A stretch of DNA of 64,000 nt from Loxodes magnus (lineage: Eukaryota > Ciliophora > Karyorelictea > Loxodida > Loxodidae). The notes beneath the pieces were generated by a model that saw nothing but the letters and a program-made list of their open reading frames with translations, did no database searches and was not told the origin of the DNA. Below are positions 34,197 through 48,866 of the stretch, piece after piece (positions within the stretch are counted from its first letter, which is position 1; each line of letters starts with the position of its first letter). The stretch is taken from positions 62,001 to 126,000 of the forward strand of contig CAMPDV010000205.1 of the NCBI GenBank assembly GCA_946699065.1, given 5' to 3'. The position numbers and the translations under genes were made by a program.

Positions 34197-37100
34197 TAAA
34201 CCTTACAAGGCTAACATTTATATTTTAGTTTAGTTTAGCTTATTAAATATTCGTTTTGGAAAAATGAAAGCTTAACGTAAATAGCTTAGTTGAAGATATA
34301 AGCTTAACTAGAGAACATTTCCACTTTATCAAATTTACTAAAAAGAAGCTTTCTCATCTATTTAATTCAGCTCTTGTAGATTAAAAAGGATTACATCTAC
34401 CATAAGTTAAGATTCAAATATTTTCCAAAGTGATGAAAATGTAAAAGATCTACTAGCAATTTATTCTAATTTAGAAAGAATAAAAGAATCTAATAAGTGT
34501 TGCTTTAACAATTTTGATTACATTAACTAAAGTTCTTTAATAATAAGATATTTTAAAAGAAAGGCTAGTTCTAGATCTCTTTTGATAAATAAGTATATAA
34601 ATGTTAATCAAGAGAGTGTTATAGAGAAATTAATAATAAATTTAGTTAGGAATATAATTAATTAAATATACTTATAGCAATAGCTATATACACTGTATAT
34701 AGCATTTATTCCCTAAAAGCTATTTAATACACACAAAATAAATCACCAAGAACAGAGAAGGCAATATAACTATTAACTTTATTATCTCATAATACTAAAC
34801 CATGAGTTCTTAATTTATAAAGCTTTAATAGACTGCTAATTTTTTTAAAATAGGAGGTATTTATTAAGTTTCAGCATATCTGGAATATAAGAAAAATTAT
34901 TTTGGAAAGCTACTTCGGCATTGATGAATAAAAGCAAGTTAATCTTAATAATTGAAAATCATTATGATTTTGGAGAAGAAGTAATAAACTTAATGTGAAG
35001 TAGATATAGAGATCTAATTTATCTTCCAGACCTAATTTTAGAAAGCTTTAATTCTATTTTGATATTATTTTTATTTAGCTATTTAGAAAAAGTATATTTG
35101 CTTAGTGTATCTAATTCAATATCCTTTATAATTTCTTAAAGCACCTATATAATATATTTCATTTATGGATTTTAAAATAAGAATAGGAAGCTTGTATAAG
35201 TATTCTCATTTAAGAAGCTAGGAAATTAATAAATTTTGTAATGGAAAAATGCTGATAAATGAGATTATAAATGAAAAGCAGATGTAAATTCTAAAAATAG
35301 TTGAAATCCATAAAGGTATAATTCCTTTTATATAATGGCTAATCTATTGTGATCTTGCTGCAAAATTAATAGTTTAGATTCATTATAAATCAAAGAAATC
35401 AATTATTTATAAATTAAGGTGTAGAAAGATCTTAATATATAACTATCTTAATTAGATATATAAAATAAGCTTAGTTTGAATATAATTAAAACCAATTATA
35501 ATAATATTGTGTTGCTAAGTATAAAAATAGATTTATTAATTCAGATACATCCTAAATCAGATTCTAGAACATAGCTATTGAGAAAATATGATTATAGAAG
35601 AGCTTTAGAAGATTGAAAAGCAAAGCAATGATTGTTTATTTATTTAACCTAAATAATAAAAATTCCTCTAATTATAGGAATAATAATAAGTCAGCTTTAA
35701 TATATGAAGTATCTATTAATATGAAAATCTATTAATTTATTTGTTAAGTATTCTAGATCACCATACACATAACATAACTTTAATATTTTAAGTAAATAAT
35801 AGAGAAACAATATCAACCTGCTATTTAAAACTATAATGAAGTCCTTTAAATCTTAATAAATAAACTCAACCTATTTAAGTAAATTCTGATTTATAGCTCT
35901 AATATTGATTCTAAATTAACATGAATATATACATTATGAATTAAATTGATATTGGTATAAAAATAAAATAGATATTAAATATAGTGTATGCTTTTAGAGA
36001 AGATTCATTATATCACTAGAAGTTATGACTGCATTTTAAACTTTATCCTTCTTTTATAGCTTAAGCATTAAATATGACATTTCCTCTTAAAAATAAAGAG
36101 CTAATTATTTCTTTTTTCACTTATCTTGCTAGCTTGATATCTTCAAATTAATACAATATTAACTATCTGAGTATTACAATTTTCAAAAAGGAAAATAGTA
36201 AAATGAATAGCATAGAAAGGAAGATAAATTTAAAGAATTTTGAATTTTTTGAGTATTAAAAGTAACAAATTAAATACTTTATCTGATGAATTATATCAAT
36301 ATCCTCTTAAGACTTTATAAAAGTCCCTCTTTTATACTTTTTATAAAGAAATAAAATTTTAGTAATAAACTTAATAAATTTAAGAGATATAACCATTTAA
36401 GATATAAAAGATGAATTATACCTTGCTATAGCATATTCAGAATCTAATAGAATTGAAGGCTATTAAAACTAAAAAATAAATAGACACATAATTAAAATAA
36501 ATGTTTTCTAGTTTATTACAAACACTTAAATAAAATAAGGAGTTCTTAATTGTGTATTTTCATTAAGTAAATTTATTTAATATTTTTGCTCCAAAAACAG
36601 ATCTCTATTTTATAAAGGATATTAGGTAAAGATTAATAGCGAAACAATTTAAAATAATAAAGAAAAACGAATTTTAGAGCTTTTTACCCTATTAAATAAT
36701 ACCTGATTAAATAAAACTTTAATTAGAGCGGCTTTATTATTAATTTCTAAGATAAGTATTAATTCATAATTTTATAAATTTCAATTGCTTAAATTATCAA
36801 ATAATCATTATTTAGAGTAAAACAAGTTCCTTAAAGGAAAGTAGTTCTATTTTATTTAAGTTTACTTTAAATTTCATGAGTATGCAATTATTTTAGCTAT
36901 AAAATGAACATAGCTAGTTCTATTGATAATCAAACTGTGTGAATTTCACTTAAGTTTTAGTTATAATTATCAGGTTCTTTATTTTCTAAAATATAAATGC
37001 ATTTGCCTTTATTTTATTTTAAACTTTAGTTCTAGATCTTAGGTTTTAGTTGGTATTAAAAAGCTAGCTTTTGACAGATGCTATTTAGGTTTTTTAAGAA

Positions 37101-40100
37101 ATATAATTATCAAACTATTGTAAGGAGACTTAAATTATCCCTTGTTTATATAATAAGGTTATTACTATTTATGCCTTCAATTTTATGCTATCATACCAAT
37201 AAAAGAAAACCTATATCAACTATTTATTTCTAAATATAGGCAATTATTATAAAATTGCTTGTTAAATATCCTATATATTTATACTTTTGTACTCAGTTCT
37301 TATATAATAGCTTATACCATATAACAATCTTTAATAAGTCAATATTAAAGATAAAGTTATTAAATTAAGGGTATAAATGATAAGATCTGCTATTGACATT
37401 AACTAATATTGATATTAGCTTTGTATAATCAAATGAAGGGCTGTAAGAATATCTTTAGTATTATGAGTTATTTAAACTTAATTAGATAAACTCTTTTTAT
37501 ATAAGTAGATAGTGCTTATTCTATTTTATTCTCAGTTTCATAGATTAGATATCTTAGAAGGATAATTTCTTATTTTGTTAGTATTAAACTTAAAATAAAG
37601 TATTATGCTTCGTTATAATCTTCCATTTTAAACACTTTTAATAAAAAATATATTTAATTCCATTAGGATCCAATTCCTATATCTTAGATTGAAAAATGCT
37701 AGTACTTTATAAAAGATAGATAGATGTATAAAAAATAAGGCTTCGAAAGGAAATTTTATCTAAATAATGAATGACTAATTTGAAAATATTATTAAGTTTA
37801 AAGCTAAGTTTATCTTACAAGTTGAGATATTGAAATAGGATCCAAAAACTGATGAGATCTTTAAAGAAGTTTATTTTAAAAGCATTAAGATAATAAAAAA
37901 GCTTTTAATAGTTATTTATTTGGAATACTTAATCCTAAATATAATCTCACTGTATTTGTTTCTTGATCCAAAAGTATAGCTAAGGGATTAACTAGAAAGG
38001 AAATTAATAAATCTAATAGATACTCAATAACGAAATTATTATCATGTTCCTCTTAATACTTCTCATATAGTGATAAGCTTAATCACTTGTGTAATTATTT
38101 TTAAGTATCTGAGAGAAAATACAACTACTAAATTTAAAACTCTGTTGGGTATAATCTAAATATTGATTTGATTAAATCTAAAGAAAGATTAAATTAAAAT
38201 ATATTAATGAAATATTGCCTACATTAATGCTAATATACTCAAGTTAATAGAATGACTATTAATTTGATATACTGGATAGTGAGATATTAATTTTTTAATA
38301 ATTAGTTTTAAGCTAATAGAACTAAGAAGGATAATAGCAGCATTTATAAATTAATAATCAAATTTTAACTTTGATAAGCGTTTATTTCATTTTACAATAT
38401 TGATTGCACTCTGCATAAGATTTAGCTTATTATATATGCTTTCGTTATGAAGTACTAGAAAATTAAATGTTTGGGTGTTAGCTTATAAGTGAAATGATTT
38501 TTAGAATATGATAATTTAAAACTGGTAAAATCCAAAGTAAATAAGAAACTAAGTTAAATTAAAATTCTTAGATTTAACTTCTTCATAGAAAATAGCTTTC
38601 TGAAAGATTATAGAGGAACTAATTAGATTAAAGAATTTTAGCACAGATATTCGTTATTTCTAACTATTGTAATCAAAAAATATAAGAAGCTTTATAAATC
38701 TAATCAAATCTCCTTGCTAGAGCTTAATTTCCCTTGGTAAAATATATAAGAAATGATTAAAAGCATTTAGATATTTGATTTAATAGCAATTTTTTCAAAA
38801 AAGATTTTGCTCCCTTTAGTAAGTTAAGTTATCTTCATAAAATGCCTGAAATATCTATTTATAAAAGCTTAAACTCTCCTATTTTTAAATATATTAGATT
38901 AGATCTAATATATTAATAATCATAATAGCAATAATATAGAATCTAGAAAATTAATTAGGCTATAATAGCACTTTAAAGGGAATAAGACAATCAGATTTAA
39001 AGCTAAACTTTATATTTGATTTGATTACTTTTGTTTTATTAATTACCTAAAAGTATTTACTAAAGCATGAGCAACTAAAACTAGTTATATCTTATATAAA
39101 AATACTAATATTTTCATATATGCTTAATAAACTGAATTATAAGATAAGTAAAATCTTATATTATTTTAAATCTTTCCTTATTAAATAATGAAGGCATTTG
39201 ATCAGTAGCTTAGATAATAAAAGGTATAAAGCACTTAAATTTGATTATAGTTATTGTAAGCTTTTTTTAGTTTAGTTCCTAAATAATAAGTTTCTATAGA
39301 ATAAATTAATAAGTCTATATACTTATATGATTTATATCCATAAACTTTAGATATATATCAATTAAACATTGCTTTGAAAAGCAATGATTTTAAGTATACA
39401 CATTGAAATAGATAAAATACTTAGAAAATAAATTCACTCTAGTTTAAATAATTGATTTAATATTAAATAAAAATAAAATAATCCTATCAATGAAAATAGC
39501 TTAAAGTTCTACTATCATTTAAAATTAATAAGTTCATTATATTAAAAGTAATTAGATACATCACTATATTTGATAAAACTTCATAATTCAAATAAAGGTT
39601 TGAAAATATTAAATACAGCTAACAATTCAAAAACATTATCTAACTTCACCATAAGCTTTATATAAATAATAAATAAAAGCTAAATAAAAATAGAGGATTT
39701 ATTATATAAGCCTATAATACTTAGTTTACTATAAAATTAATCTTTAGAGATCAACTCTTTATAGGTTTTTTGGTTTAGATACACCCCTTTAAAGAATAAT
39801 AATTAATTACTACTTAAATAAGATGATGGATAGTTGTAGTCTCTTTTATTATATCTACATTTTAAAATTTAATGCTTATTAATATTGCAATAATTTCCAA
39901 GCAATTTTAGTAAGTCTTATTTGAAAAAGCCCTTAAAATATCTATCCATAAAAAGTTAATAACTTTTAGACTTTGCTATTCCTCACTTCTACTATATTTC
40001 AGTTTATGATTTGGTTAAATACAAATTTCTAGTTATATGATAAAAGAATCAAAAATAAGAAAATTTCAACTTTTATAACTAATTAAATAAATAAGCTAAA

Positions 40101-41670
40101 AGTTAGGATTATCATATTTATAATTAGTAGACAAATGAGGCATTTATTTTAAAAAGGCAATAAACAGCTTTGGTTATATCTAAATACTTTTAGTAAAATT
40201 AGCTAAATAATAGCTTTAAAGTGATAATGAATAGGCAATCAATTTAATAGTTAATAGTCTTTTATTCCTTTTTGTTAAGTATAAATAACCATCTAATTTT
40301 ATTCTTTAAGTAGTTTATAAAAAAGAATTTAATACTTGAGAGCAGCATGCTAAATCCTTAAAATATTTTTCTATTTATATAAATTTATCTTTTGATCTAG
40401 TATAAATATAAGGCAACCAAGCAACTATCAAGTAATTTAGTCTAAATTCTCAAGGAGTATTGCTAAATTTAGAATTTATATATTTAGCCATTATTATAAA
40501 AGTTATTAAAGTCTTTATGATTTATAAATTAAAAATAATTAGTTTTAATTACAATTTATGCATAACCTTTCTAAACATGTCTGATATATCTAATGTAAGA
40601 AACTTGCCATCATAATATATTTATTAATCATTTAATAGAAATCAATTTCCTAGTAAAAATGTATTAAGAAGCAATTTATATATCCCATTTACTTATTATT
40701 TATAAATCTGACTTTTAAATTTAATAAACTACTAATTAGTTATTTATCAAGATAAATTCTTCTTATCACATTTTTATACTAGCCAGGCTAATATTATATT
40801 TAAATAAATTCTATTAAAATAAATCTTGAGACTTTTGCTAAAATCATTGCTTTTATTTAAACTAAAGCTATATACTTTTATCATATATATCTTTTATCTT
40901 TTAGTTATATATTTTATTATCTAAGTGTGATATAAATACAAGTAGTTAGAGCTTTTAAATTTATTTAATATACATTATTTACAACTATACTTTAGAATAA
41001 GCACCCTAATGAGATTCTACCAAATTTAAGAAATGTATTATAATACTTTCATTTTCCTTAAATTATTCTATTTTTCTATCAATAGAAGTAATATCCTACT
41101 GAGACTAATTTCTAACATCTAACATTCAATTTGATTTGAAAGATATAGCTAAAGAAAAAAATTAAGTTTAAGATGCAATTGCTTTAAGATAGTTAGTTTA
41201 CTTGTTTAATTATTTTTAACTTCTAATTATTTATTCGATCGCAATTATTCTTCTTCATTTAAAAAGCCTTAGGTTCCATTACCAACTTTTGATTGAAAAA
41301 TTTAAAGTCAAAGTAAAAATAAAATAAATTTAGGAATTAGACTAAAGACATGAAAGAAAATGACTATTAAATATATTGACTAAGGATTAAGAATCTATTA
41401 GCATTAGTTTAAAGCTTTTCATCTAAATCTCTAAAGGATTGCTATTTAGGTTAATATAGTTTATTATATACCTAGTCTTTATAGTTTAAAAGGTTTAAAA
41501 GATATAAAATAAGATTAGAGGAATATCTAAAAGTAATAAGCTTATAGAAGAAATTAAGAGAAATAGTTATGAAGCTTTATTATTATAATTGATTAATTAC
41601 TTAGAAATATAATTAAGCTATTATCTGTCTAATACTTTATATAAATACTGCTTTGATTCTTTTAATTATA
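34197..41670. other. 7.5-kb AT-rich gene desert
   Basis: The longest stretch with nothing I can support. Frames of 100 or more codons are common but show no motif, no composition island and no consistent codon preference. Small genes could be hidden, since stop codons give little help in this code. Confidence 0.35.
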
Positions 41671-43833
41671 ATGTAGCAAGTAGAAAATATTCAAAAGGCC
41701 CTTCAGGAAATTTTATAGGAAGTTAATAGTTCTAAGTTTATATAATTGAAAGCATTCTCAACTCACCTTGAAAGTATTTCCGAAATGATTAACTGAATAA
41801 GCTAAAATCCGTTGTTGATGATATAAATGCAAAGAGGCTTTATTTAGATTTAAAATAGATTCTAGGAGCTTCATTAAAAGATTTTGACATTGGTTAGAAA
41901 GCCCTAAGCTAAATAGCAAATAAGTGAGATCCAATAATTATATCAAAGAGATTTTAATGATGCACAACGGCTGATAAATGAAGCATTTTTATAGTTTTAT
42001 ACTATAATTAAGGAAACTCTAAATGAATCCTAAAATTCTTAATACACAAAGAAAATTTAAGAATATTAGGACAATGTCGCTTAGATTAGCAGTTAAGTAA
42101 AATATACTTTTGGAAATATATCTCAAATAAGCGATTTATTGAATTAGAAGGTTTTAAATAATTAAGAAACAAGCCAGGAAGATATCAATTAACTAAAGGA
42201 GAACATTGAGTTTATTTTTAGCAGGAACTAGCATCAATTCTAGACTTACGTTGATGATTTGTTCTCAAATTGATTGCATTAGAAATAATAAAATCTTAAG
42301 CATCAGTTGTAGCAAGCTTAAATAATAGCAGATTATTAAAAATCATAATAAAGTTGATAATGAGTAACTGACGATGAAGCACTATACTTTTATAATTGAA
42401 ATAAAGAATAAAACTCTTAGTTTAAAGTTAAGTTTGTTGAATTTTTTGAAAAACTAGTAGAATACATTTGGATCATATAATAAAATGAAAAAATTAAAAA
42501 TTGCCAATAAGGATTTAAAGTAGTTTTGAAATAAAAGTTAAACTTAAGTCAGCAATAAAATGAGAATTCTAGCATAGTAACTTGATTCGATATAAATAAA
42601 TTTTTTGAAGAAGAATGAAACATAAAAAATACAAAAAAAAGCATGATAGATATGGCTTTAATTTATGAAGGAAGATTAAAAATTAATTAAGATCTACTTT
42701 TTCCTTTTTTGCGAATCAAATTAAAAAAGTTAGGTGCAGAAAATTTGCCTGAATAAGAAAGAAAATTATCTTAGTCTGAATGAATTATGAACGCAGAAGG
42801 ATTAGTAGACTAATAAGCGAAATTAGGAAAAATAAATATTGGTAGATAAAATTATTCATAGGTAGATAAAAACGATATTAGTTTAAATGTAAAAGTTAAT
42901 GGAGTTTCAAGAAAGCAAACTTAGATTTATTATGTGAAACCAGAAGAATAGTGGTATATTAAAGATCTTGGAAGCATTAGAGGAACAAGATTAAAATTAA
43001 GTTTAAAAAATTGCGTCTTACAATAAGGACTTGTGGTGGAATTAGCTACTGACGTAGCAATTGTTATAAAAGGCTGTACTGTTGGGCCTAATATTAATAC
43101 ATAAAACCTAGAATATCCTTCTCATTAATTTATAAAAATTTACAATACTTAAAACTTCTTAAAGAATAGTAATTCTTAGTTTAATTTGAAAGTTTTGCAA
43201 CATGGAAACGAATACAAGGGACAAATTTATAAATTTTAAAACAAAAATATTGATTAGGTTGTAGAAACAGTAATTAATGATATTAATTACATTACTTAGA
43301 CTAAGAATAAACTTGAATTTTAAACTAAGACTTAAGGAGAAGTTGTATAAGATAATAATTTAGTTAAGGAAATTTAGTAACTACAAAACTAGAAGATTTA
43401 TACAGAATAGGAAATAAAACAGCTTGAATAAAATATAAGAATAAAAGAAAATGCTTTCAATTATTGAGAAACAAATCCTTCAATCAAGTTCGTCGCTTAT
43501 TAATTACCTTTAGTCAAAAACATAAATTAAAACCCTATCATTGAAAAAACACTCACTGTAAGCGATCCTAATATATCATAAGAATTCATGATTGGTCGAA
43601 CTGCATAAGATATAAATTTCAAATATAATAATATTTCGAGAAAACATGGGTTTATCAAATATGACACAAAATGGGGATGGCTATTCGTAGATACGAATAG
43701 TACTAATGGAACCTGGATTAATTTGAGTGACTTTGAAACTTTGAAAAATAAAAAGCCTTCACTTGGTTACAAGATTCCAAAAGAGTTAAACTTTGACATT
43801 TCAGGCTATTTGTTCGAAGTAAAGAAGTTCTGA
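41671..43833 (+). CDS. Double FHA-domain protein with coiled-coil N-terminus
   Basis: ATG to TGA, 720 residues in one frame. Residues 1-225 are helical and Gln-rich (MQQVENIQKALQEILQEVNS). Around 231-251 WVTDDEALYFYNWNKEQNSQ resembles a WW or related aromatic module. The first FHA domain (about 390-470) reads IGRQNYSQVDKNDISLNVKV, GVSRKQTQI, WYIKDLGSIRGTRL. The second (about 638-705) is more canonical: MIGRTAQDINF, NNISRKHGFIKYD, FVDTNSTNGTWI. Conserved GR, SRKH and NG residues of phosphothreonine-binding FHA domains are present in the second; the first has RG in place of NG and may bind weakly. Likely a phospho-dependent adaptor. The partner is unknown and no ortholog is recognised. Confidence 0.85.
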
Positions 43834-46483
43834 GGAACCAATCTTCTCAAAATTTATTATACTAATTTAAATTTTACTATTTAATTTTATCTGAAAATAA
43901 CTAATAGAGTCTATTTTTAAATTATAAGAGCAAATAATGAGTTTTAAATCTTTAATTAAGCTTATAATTTACTAATATTATATAAAATTTAAAAATATAA
44001 GCAAGACAATAAAAATTCAACTTACAGAGTAAATCTAAAAATTTTTAAATCTAAAAGTGAAATTTAAACTTTCATTAAATGAACGATTATTGATTATTTA
44101 GATTTCTCCGAGCTTTAAATTTTTATTTTATTTGAATTATTAAAATAAGAATCTTCGAACTTTAACTAATTTCATTAAATATAAATTTTATAAAACAGTA
44201 GAGGAAATAATAAATTAAGATTAAGCTTGGTAATAAAACATTTTTGCAGTTAATATTCTAAAGAAACATCCTTAATATTTTCCAATCTAGATAATAATAA
44301 ATACAAAGAGGTAAATTAATTAGAATTCTTTCTTAGTTTTACTAAAAATAATTCATTAAAAAGGAAAATTTTACTAAAAGACTAACTTAAAAATTTGTAA
44401 TAGTAGCACACCACAGTCAGGGTAAAAATGCTTTACCTAATATCACATTTTTAAAGAGTAAGTTTAATTTAAAAATAAATTGAACTTATTATATAGAAAA
44501 ATATTTTTGCTTTTATTGTTTTCTAGCACAATTCTTAGAAAAGCTAGGACTAAAATTAAAGTAAGTTTTTCTATTTATAAGAAGCTATAGAAAAAATAAG
44601 AATAAAATCATTTATTTTAGTTAGAATTTTAAAATTATTTGGAAATAAGAGTCTTAGTTTTATTCAAGATATTAAGATAAAAGAAATCCAGTTTTCTAAA
44701 TAATTTAGGAAGAATAGCTTTTATTCGAGTGATATCAAAAGCTTTTGATTGGTAAATATGACAATTTTAAAATTGGATTTTTTAATTCAAATTAGCAATA
44801 ATTAGAATTTTCTCAGATTTCTCTCTTACTAGTCATGTAATAATCACCTTTTATTTCTTTTAATACAACTATAACTAGTTTTAAAGATATTTATAAAAAA
44901 AAAGCAAAATAATATTTAAAAAAGTTACTAATAATAATCTTTCTTAAGCTATTACTAAATTTAAATTCTAAATCTTTTACCAGCAAATATTTTTAACTTT
45001 AAGTTTATTATAGAAATTCAAACTTTTTATTACTGTAGATCTTTGATTTAATAGCCTTTAACACTAATAATTAATTTTAAATGATGTTATAATAATTAAT
45101 CTTAATAGACTTCTTTCTAAGTTTAAGAGTCTATTTGACAAATAGAATCAATGCTAAAAGTTTTTAAAATCACTATTTTTAGCTTGTAGTATTCTAGTTA
45201 GATTCAATAAAATTTATACTGTTTATTAGTTTCTTTTAGTATAATCAGCTGAGCTATTTCAATTGAGCATCATTTGTTTATTCCTTAAAATAAAGATTTT
45301 TAACTAAACTTGTATTATAAAAGTTACCTATTATTGATTTAATTTTGTGAAGGCTAAATTAAATATAAAGTTTCGATTATAAATAAACTTAAGATAGATA
45401 GACTTTAATATTAATATATAATTAAAGCTCTCTCTATACTTTACCTTTAACTAAGTTCACTATTATTATAATAATACTTATACTTTTATAAGTCTAGATT
45501 TAATTAAATTTAGTAAGTATTTTATTAAATAGATTAATATATCCTTATTTAATACTATATTGAGAAAATTGTTTTACATTGATGATGTTTATTATAATAA
45601 GCTTTATAAATAGGGATAATATAATGACTACTATATCCATGCTTTATAGGGAAATTAGCTATTATCTTTATTTTTATTAGGCCTTTTTATATAAATCACC
45701 TTATAGTTCATCTAGATTTATCAAATAGTAATTTTATTATTTTTTATCTACATAATTAGATTAGAAAAATAATCTAAAGTATTAACTACACAAGAAATTT
45801 AAGCGATAGTTGATGAATGATAATAATAATGATAGTGAAAATATCAGAAGTGTAAAAATATTGATTCTACAAGACTGAAATAACCTAATAATGATATAGA
45901 CTTTAATAGTTATCTATTCCTTCTCTTATATTTAACTTGCTATTTCTTTTGTTTGTATATCTGTTATCTCTTTATTCTATTTAAACTTGTTAGTAATAGA
46001 TAGTGCTTATTTATTATATTATTTTAAAGGGTTATAACTAGAATGTAAAGAGATTAAATTATTTATAATTTGAAGGAAATTTTAGTTTTATTATCTAGCA
46101 AAAGCTTATAAAATGAATAGAGATATGATTCACTGTGAGGAAGAGAGTAATATATGGATTTTATATATTTGACTTTAGATTATGATAGATAATAATATAA
46201 GTATATTGTGAACTAAGGGAAGATATAATTATAGATAGACAGCTAAAGTGTCTATTGGTATCCAATTTCGTATATTAATAATTTTAAGCAGCCAGAATGA
46301 TTAATAAAGAAGATATATAAATAAGCAAATGTAATACATAGCTCTGAGGTAAAATTAAGTTAAACATAATAAAATAGCAATAGTAAAGATATTAAAGAGC
46401 GTATTTTATTTAATAAGCATATCACTTCTTTAATTTAACTTCAGATACTTTATCTTTTCATTTCTTTAAATTTTAATTTAAAA
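43834..46483. other. AT-rich spacer
   Basis: No gene is supported. A small GC-richer patch at 44405-44435 (CACACCACAGTCAGGG core) is the only irregularity and has no obvious fold. Confidence 0.35.
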
Positions 46484-48142
46484 ATGCTGAGAGAATCAAG
46501 ACTTTCTGATAAAAAGTTGTCAGCACTTTCTTAGGGAAAACAAACTAAAAGTCAAACTCCTTTACAAGATAAGCATGGAAATTTAGATATAAAAGCTGCC
46601 AGTCACTAAAAGGAAGATGATGAATATATGGAAGAAGAATTTAAAAAGAAATTTGATTAAATTACACAAAAAGTAAACTAAGTTAAATCTAAACACCAAA
46701 AAGTATTGGAATCTAAATCGCTTGTAGCTAAATTTTTCCATAAAAGTCTTTTTCAAAGGAAAAAATAAAGACAACAAGAAAAGAAAGAAATACGAAAGAG
46801 TAACATTAAGGAAGTAAAAATAGATTGGGAAAAGGAAAAATTAATAAATGTTTTTTAATGGAAAAATCCTCAATGAAGGCCTTTTCTCTAAGTTTTAAAC
46901 TCAGAACTAAGTGCTGGCAACACAAACGATATGGTTTATAAAATAAATGTCAATTAGCAAAAATTGAATAAAAACGTATGATAACCAATAAAAGAGATTG
47001 AATAATGGAAGACCTCTAAGGAAAATCAATTTATTGCTCAAAAAATTAAAAGAAAGCAAAAGCTAATTCCTAAAATTTTGAAAGATTATAATAAAGAAAA
47101 TAAATTTCTCATACAATAAGAAGTAAAGTCAGATGTAGAATAGGCTGAAAGTGATGAAGAAGAGGGAGAAGGGGCTGAAGAATAAGAGGAAAACGAAATA
47201 AACTTCGAAAAATTAGATTAAATGAAGCGAGCAGAATTTGGTGAAAAAAAATCTGCTACAAAATCAAGTATCCCATAGCAAGAGCAAGATTCAATGAATT
47301 CATCAAGACCATTTGATTCTAAATACACTAAAACTAAATCAATTTACATTCAAAACCCAGAGACTGATTCAGAGTCTGACTAGGACAACGAAAAACGGCA
47401 AAATGACATATGTATTTTGGAAGAAGAACATGAAGTTGATAAAATGTTTAGAAAGCTTTAACTTTTAATAATACAAGAAAATAAAAGCGATAATCAACAG
47501 AAAAGCTTATGATGGATGGATAAATCTCACCTCAACCAAAAGCAAAACATTTAGGAGACAAAAGAAATTGAGGAAAATGAGAAAATTGAACAGTTAGAAG
47601 AAAAATCGGGTTCAGAATCTTCTTCTCCTGGCACGCCTAAAAATAACTAAATATCGAATCTCTTCGAAGATTTAGAAAACAGATAATCTCTGTAGTAGGA
47701 AGAAAATGACTAAAAGGGGGAAAGGTAATCATATTTACAAGGTTAAAAATCAGTAAAAGATTTGAATGAGCATATAAAATAGTATACTTTAGAACAGCTT
47801 AAAAAGATCAAACTTAGCGAAGACATCTTTTAAATTCCTTCTGTTTAAAAATTGCCCTAAGAATAACCATTAGAAAAAGAGCCTATAAGCAAGTAAAATG
47901 ATTAACCAGCTATAAAGCACAAGCATTAAACATCCCGTCAATCAAGCTTTTAATATTCAGTACATGAGGATAACTAATCTCAAATAAAAAGTGAGAGGAA
48001 TTCCAAAGCATATGAATTGAAGAATAACATATCCTTCACTAAATTTCATAACATATCTGACTTATCAAGCAAAAGTAAAGGTCTGGAACACTCAAATTTT
48101 GATGATATGATAAACGATTTTATTGGAAGAAAACTAGAATGA
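46484..48142 (+). CDS. Acidic, mostly disordered protein of unknown function
   Basis: ATG to TGA, 552 residues in one frame. The N-terminal third is helical and lysine-rich (KKFDQITQKVNQVKSKHQKV, then KKEIRKSNIKEVKIDWEKEK). A short ordered-looking patch QWKNPQWRPFLQVLNSELSA occurs near residue 130. The middle is very acidic (SDEEEGEGAEEQEENEINFE, near 225) and low-complexity. The rest is Gln/Ser/Lys-rich with SGSESSSPGTP and a C-terminus DMINDFIGRKLE. The pattern fits a nuclear scaffold or chromatin-associated protein, but this is only inference. Composition is much less AT-rich than its flanks. No family is recognised. Confidence 0.75.
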
Positions 48143-48866
48143 GTAGAAATTCAAAATAACTATTTTAATAATGAATTAAATAAATATCATCTCATAATTA
48201 TTATCTTTCATTTAATAATAATGCTTTTGATAATCTATCGCTTCAAATAATCATTCAAGTTTTTTAATAAAAAATGTAGTTAAGAGAATATAAAAGTTAT
48301 AATCTATAAAAATAGATAAGCTTTTGCTTTTGAATGATAAGCTTAACAAAATTATATTTAATTAACCATTTGGAGAATGCAAGCTAGTATTAAAAATAGC
48401 TATTATCTATAAATTATTAATAGCTTGTAAAGAGTTAGAATAATAGCAAACTAGTAATTTTGAGTACTTTAAAAATAATAACTTTAAAGATATAAAAGAC
48501 TAACTAAGATAAGTTTATGCATTACTATCTTAAGATGTTTAACTTAAAAGTAAAGGATTTAATTTTAATAAATGCTTAGCTATTTAATAAAAAACTAAAT
48601 TAATAGTAAAAAGAATCTCTTTAAATAGAAGGAGATATTAGGTTGAAATACACCAAAGACATTTAACAAAAAAATGTTGTAATATTTGAAAATTAAATCA
48701 TAATAATATCTGGAAGTATGACATGACTTATTTCTACCTAACTAAATATATAGAACTTTATTTATTTATCTAAAGAATCAAAGTTGTATGAATTTAATAA
48801 ATATGAATTAAAAGTGTTGCTTGCACTAGCAATAATTAAAATAATAAATATAATATAACTATAAAA
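48143..48866. other. Spacer, nothing recognised
   Basis: AT-rich sequence between two genes on the same strand. Confidence 0.4.
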
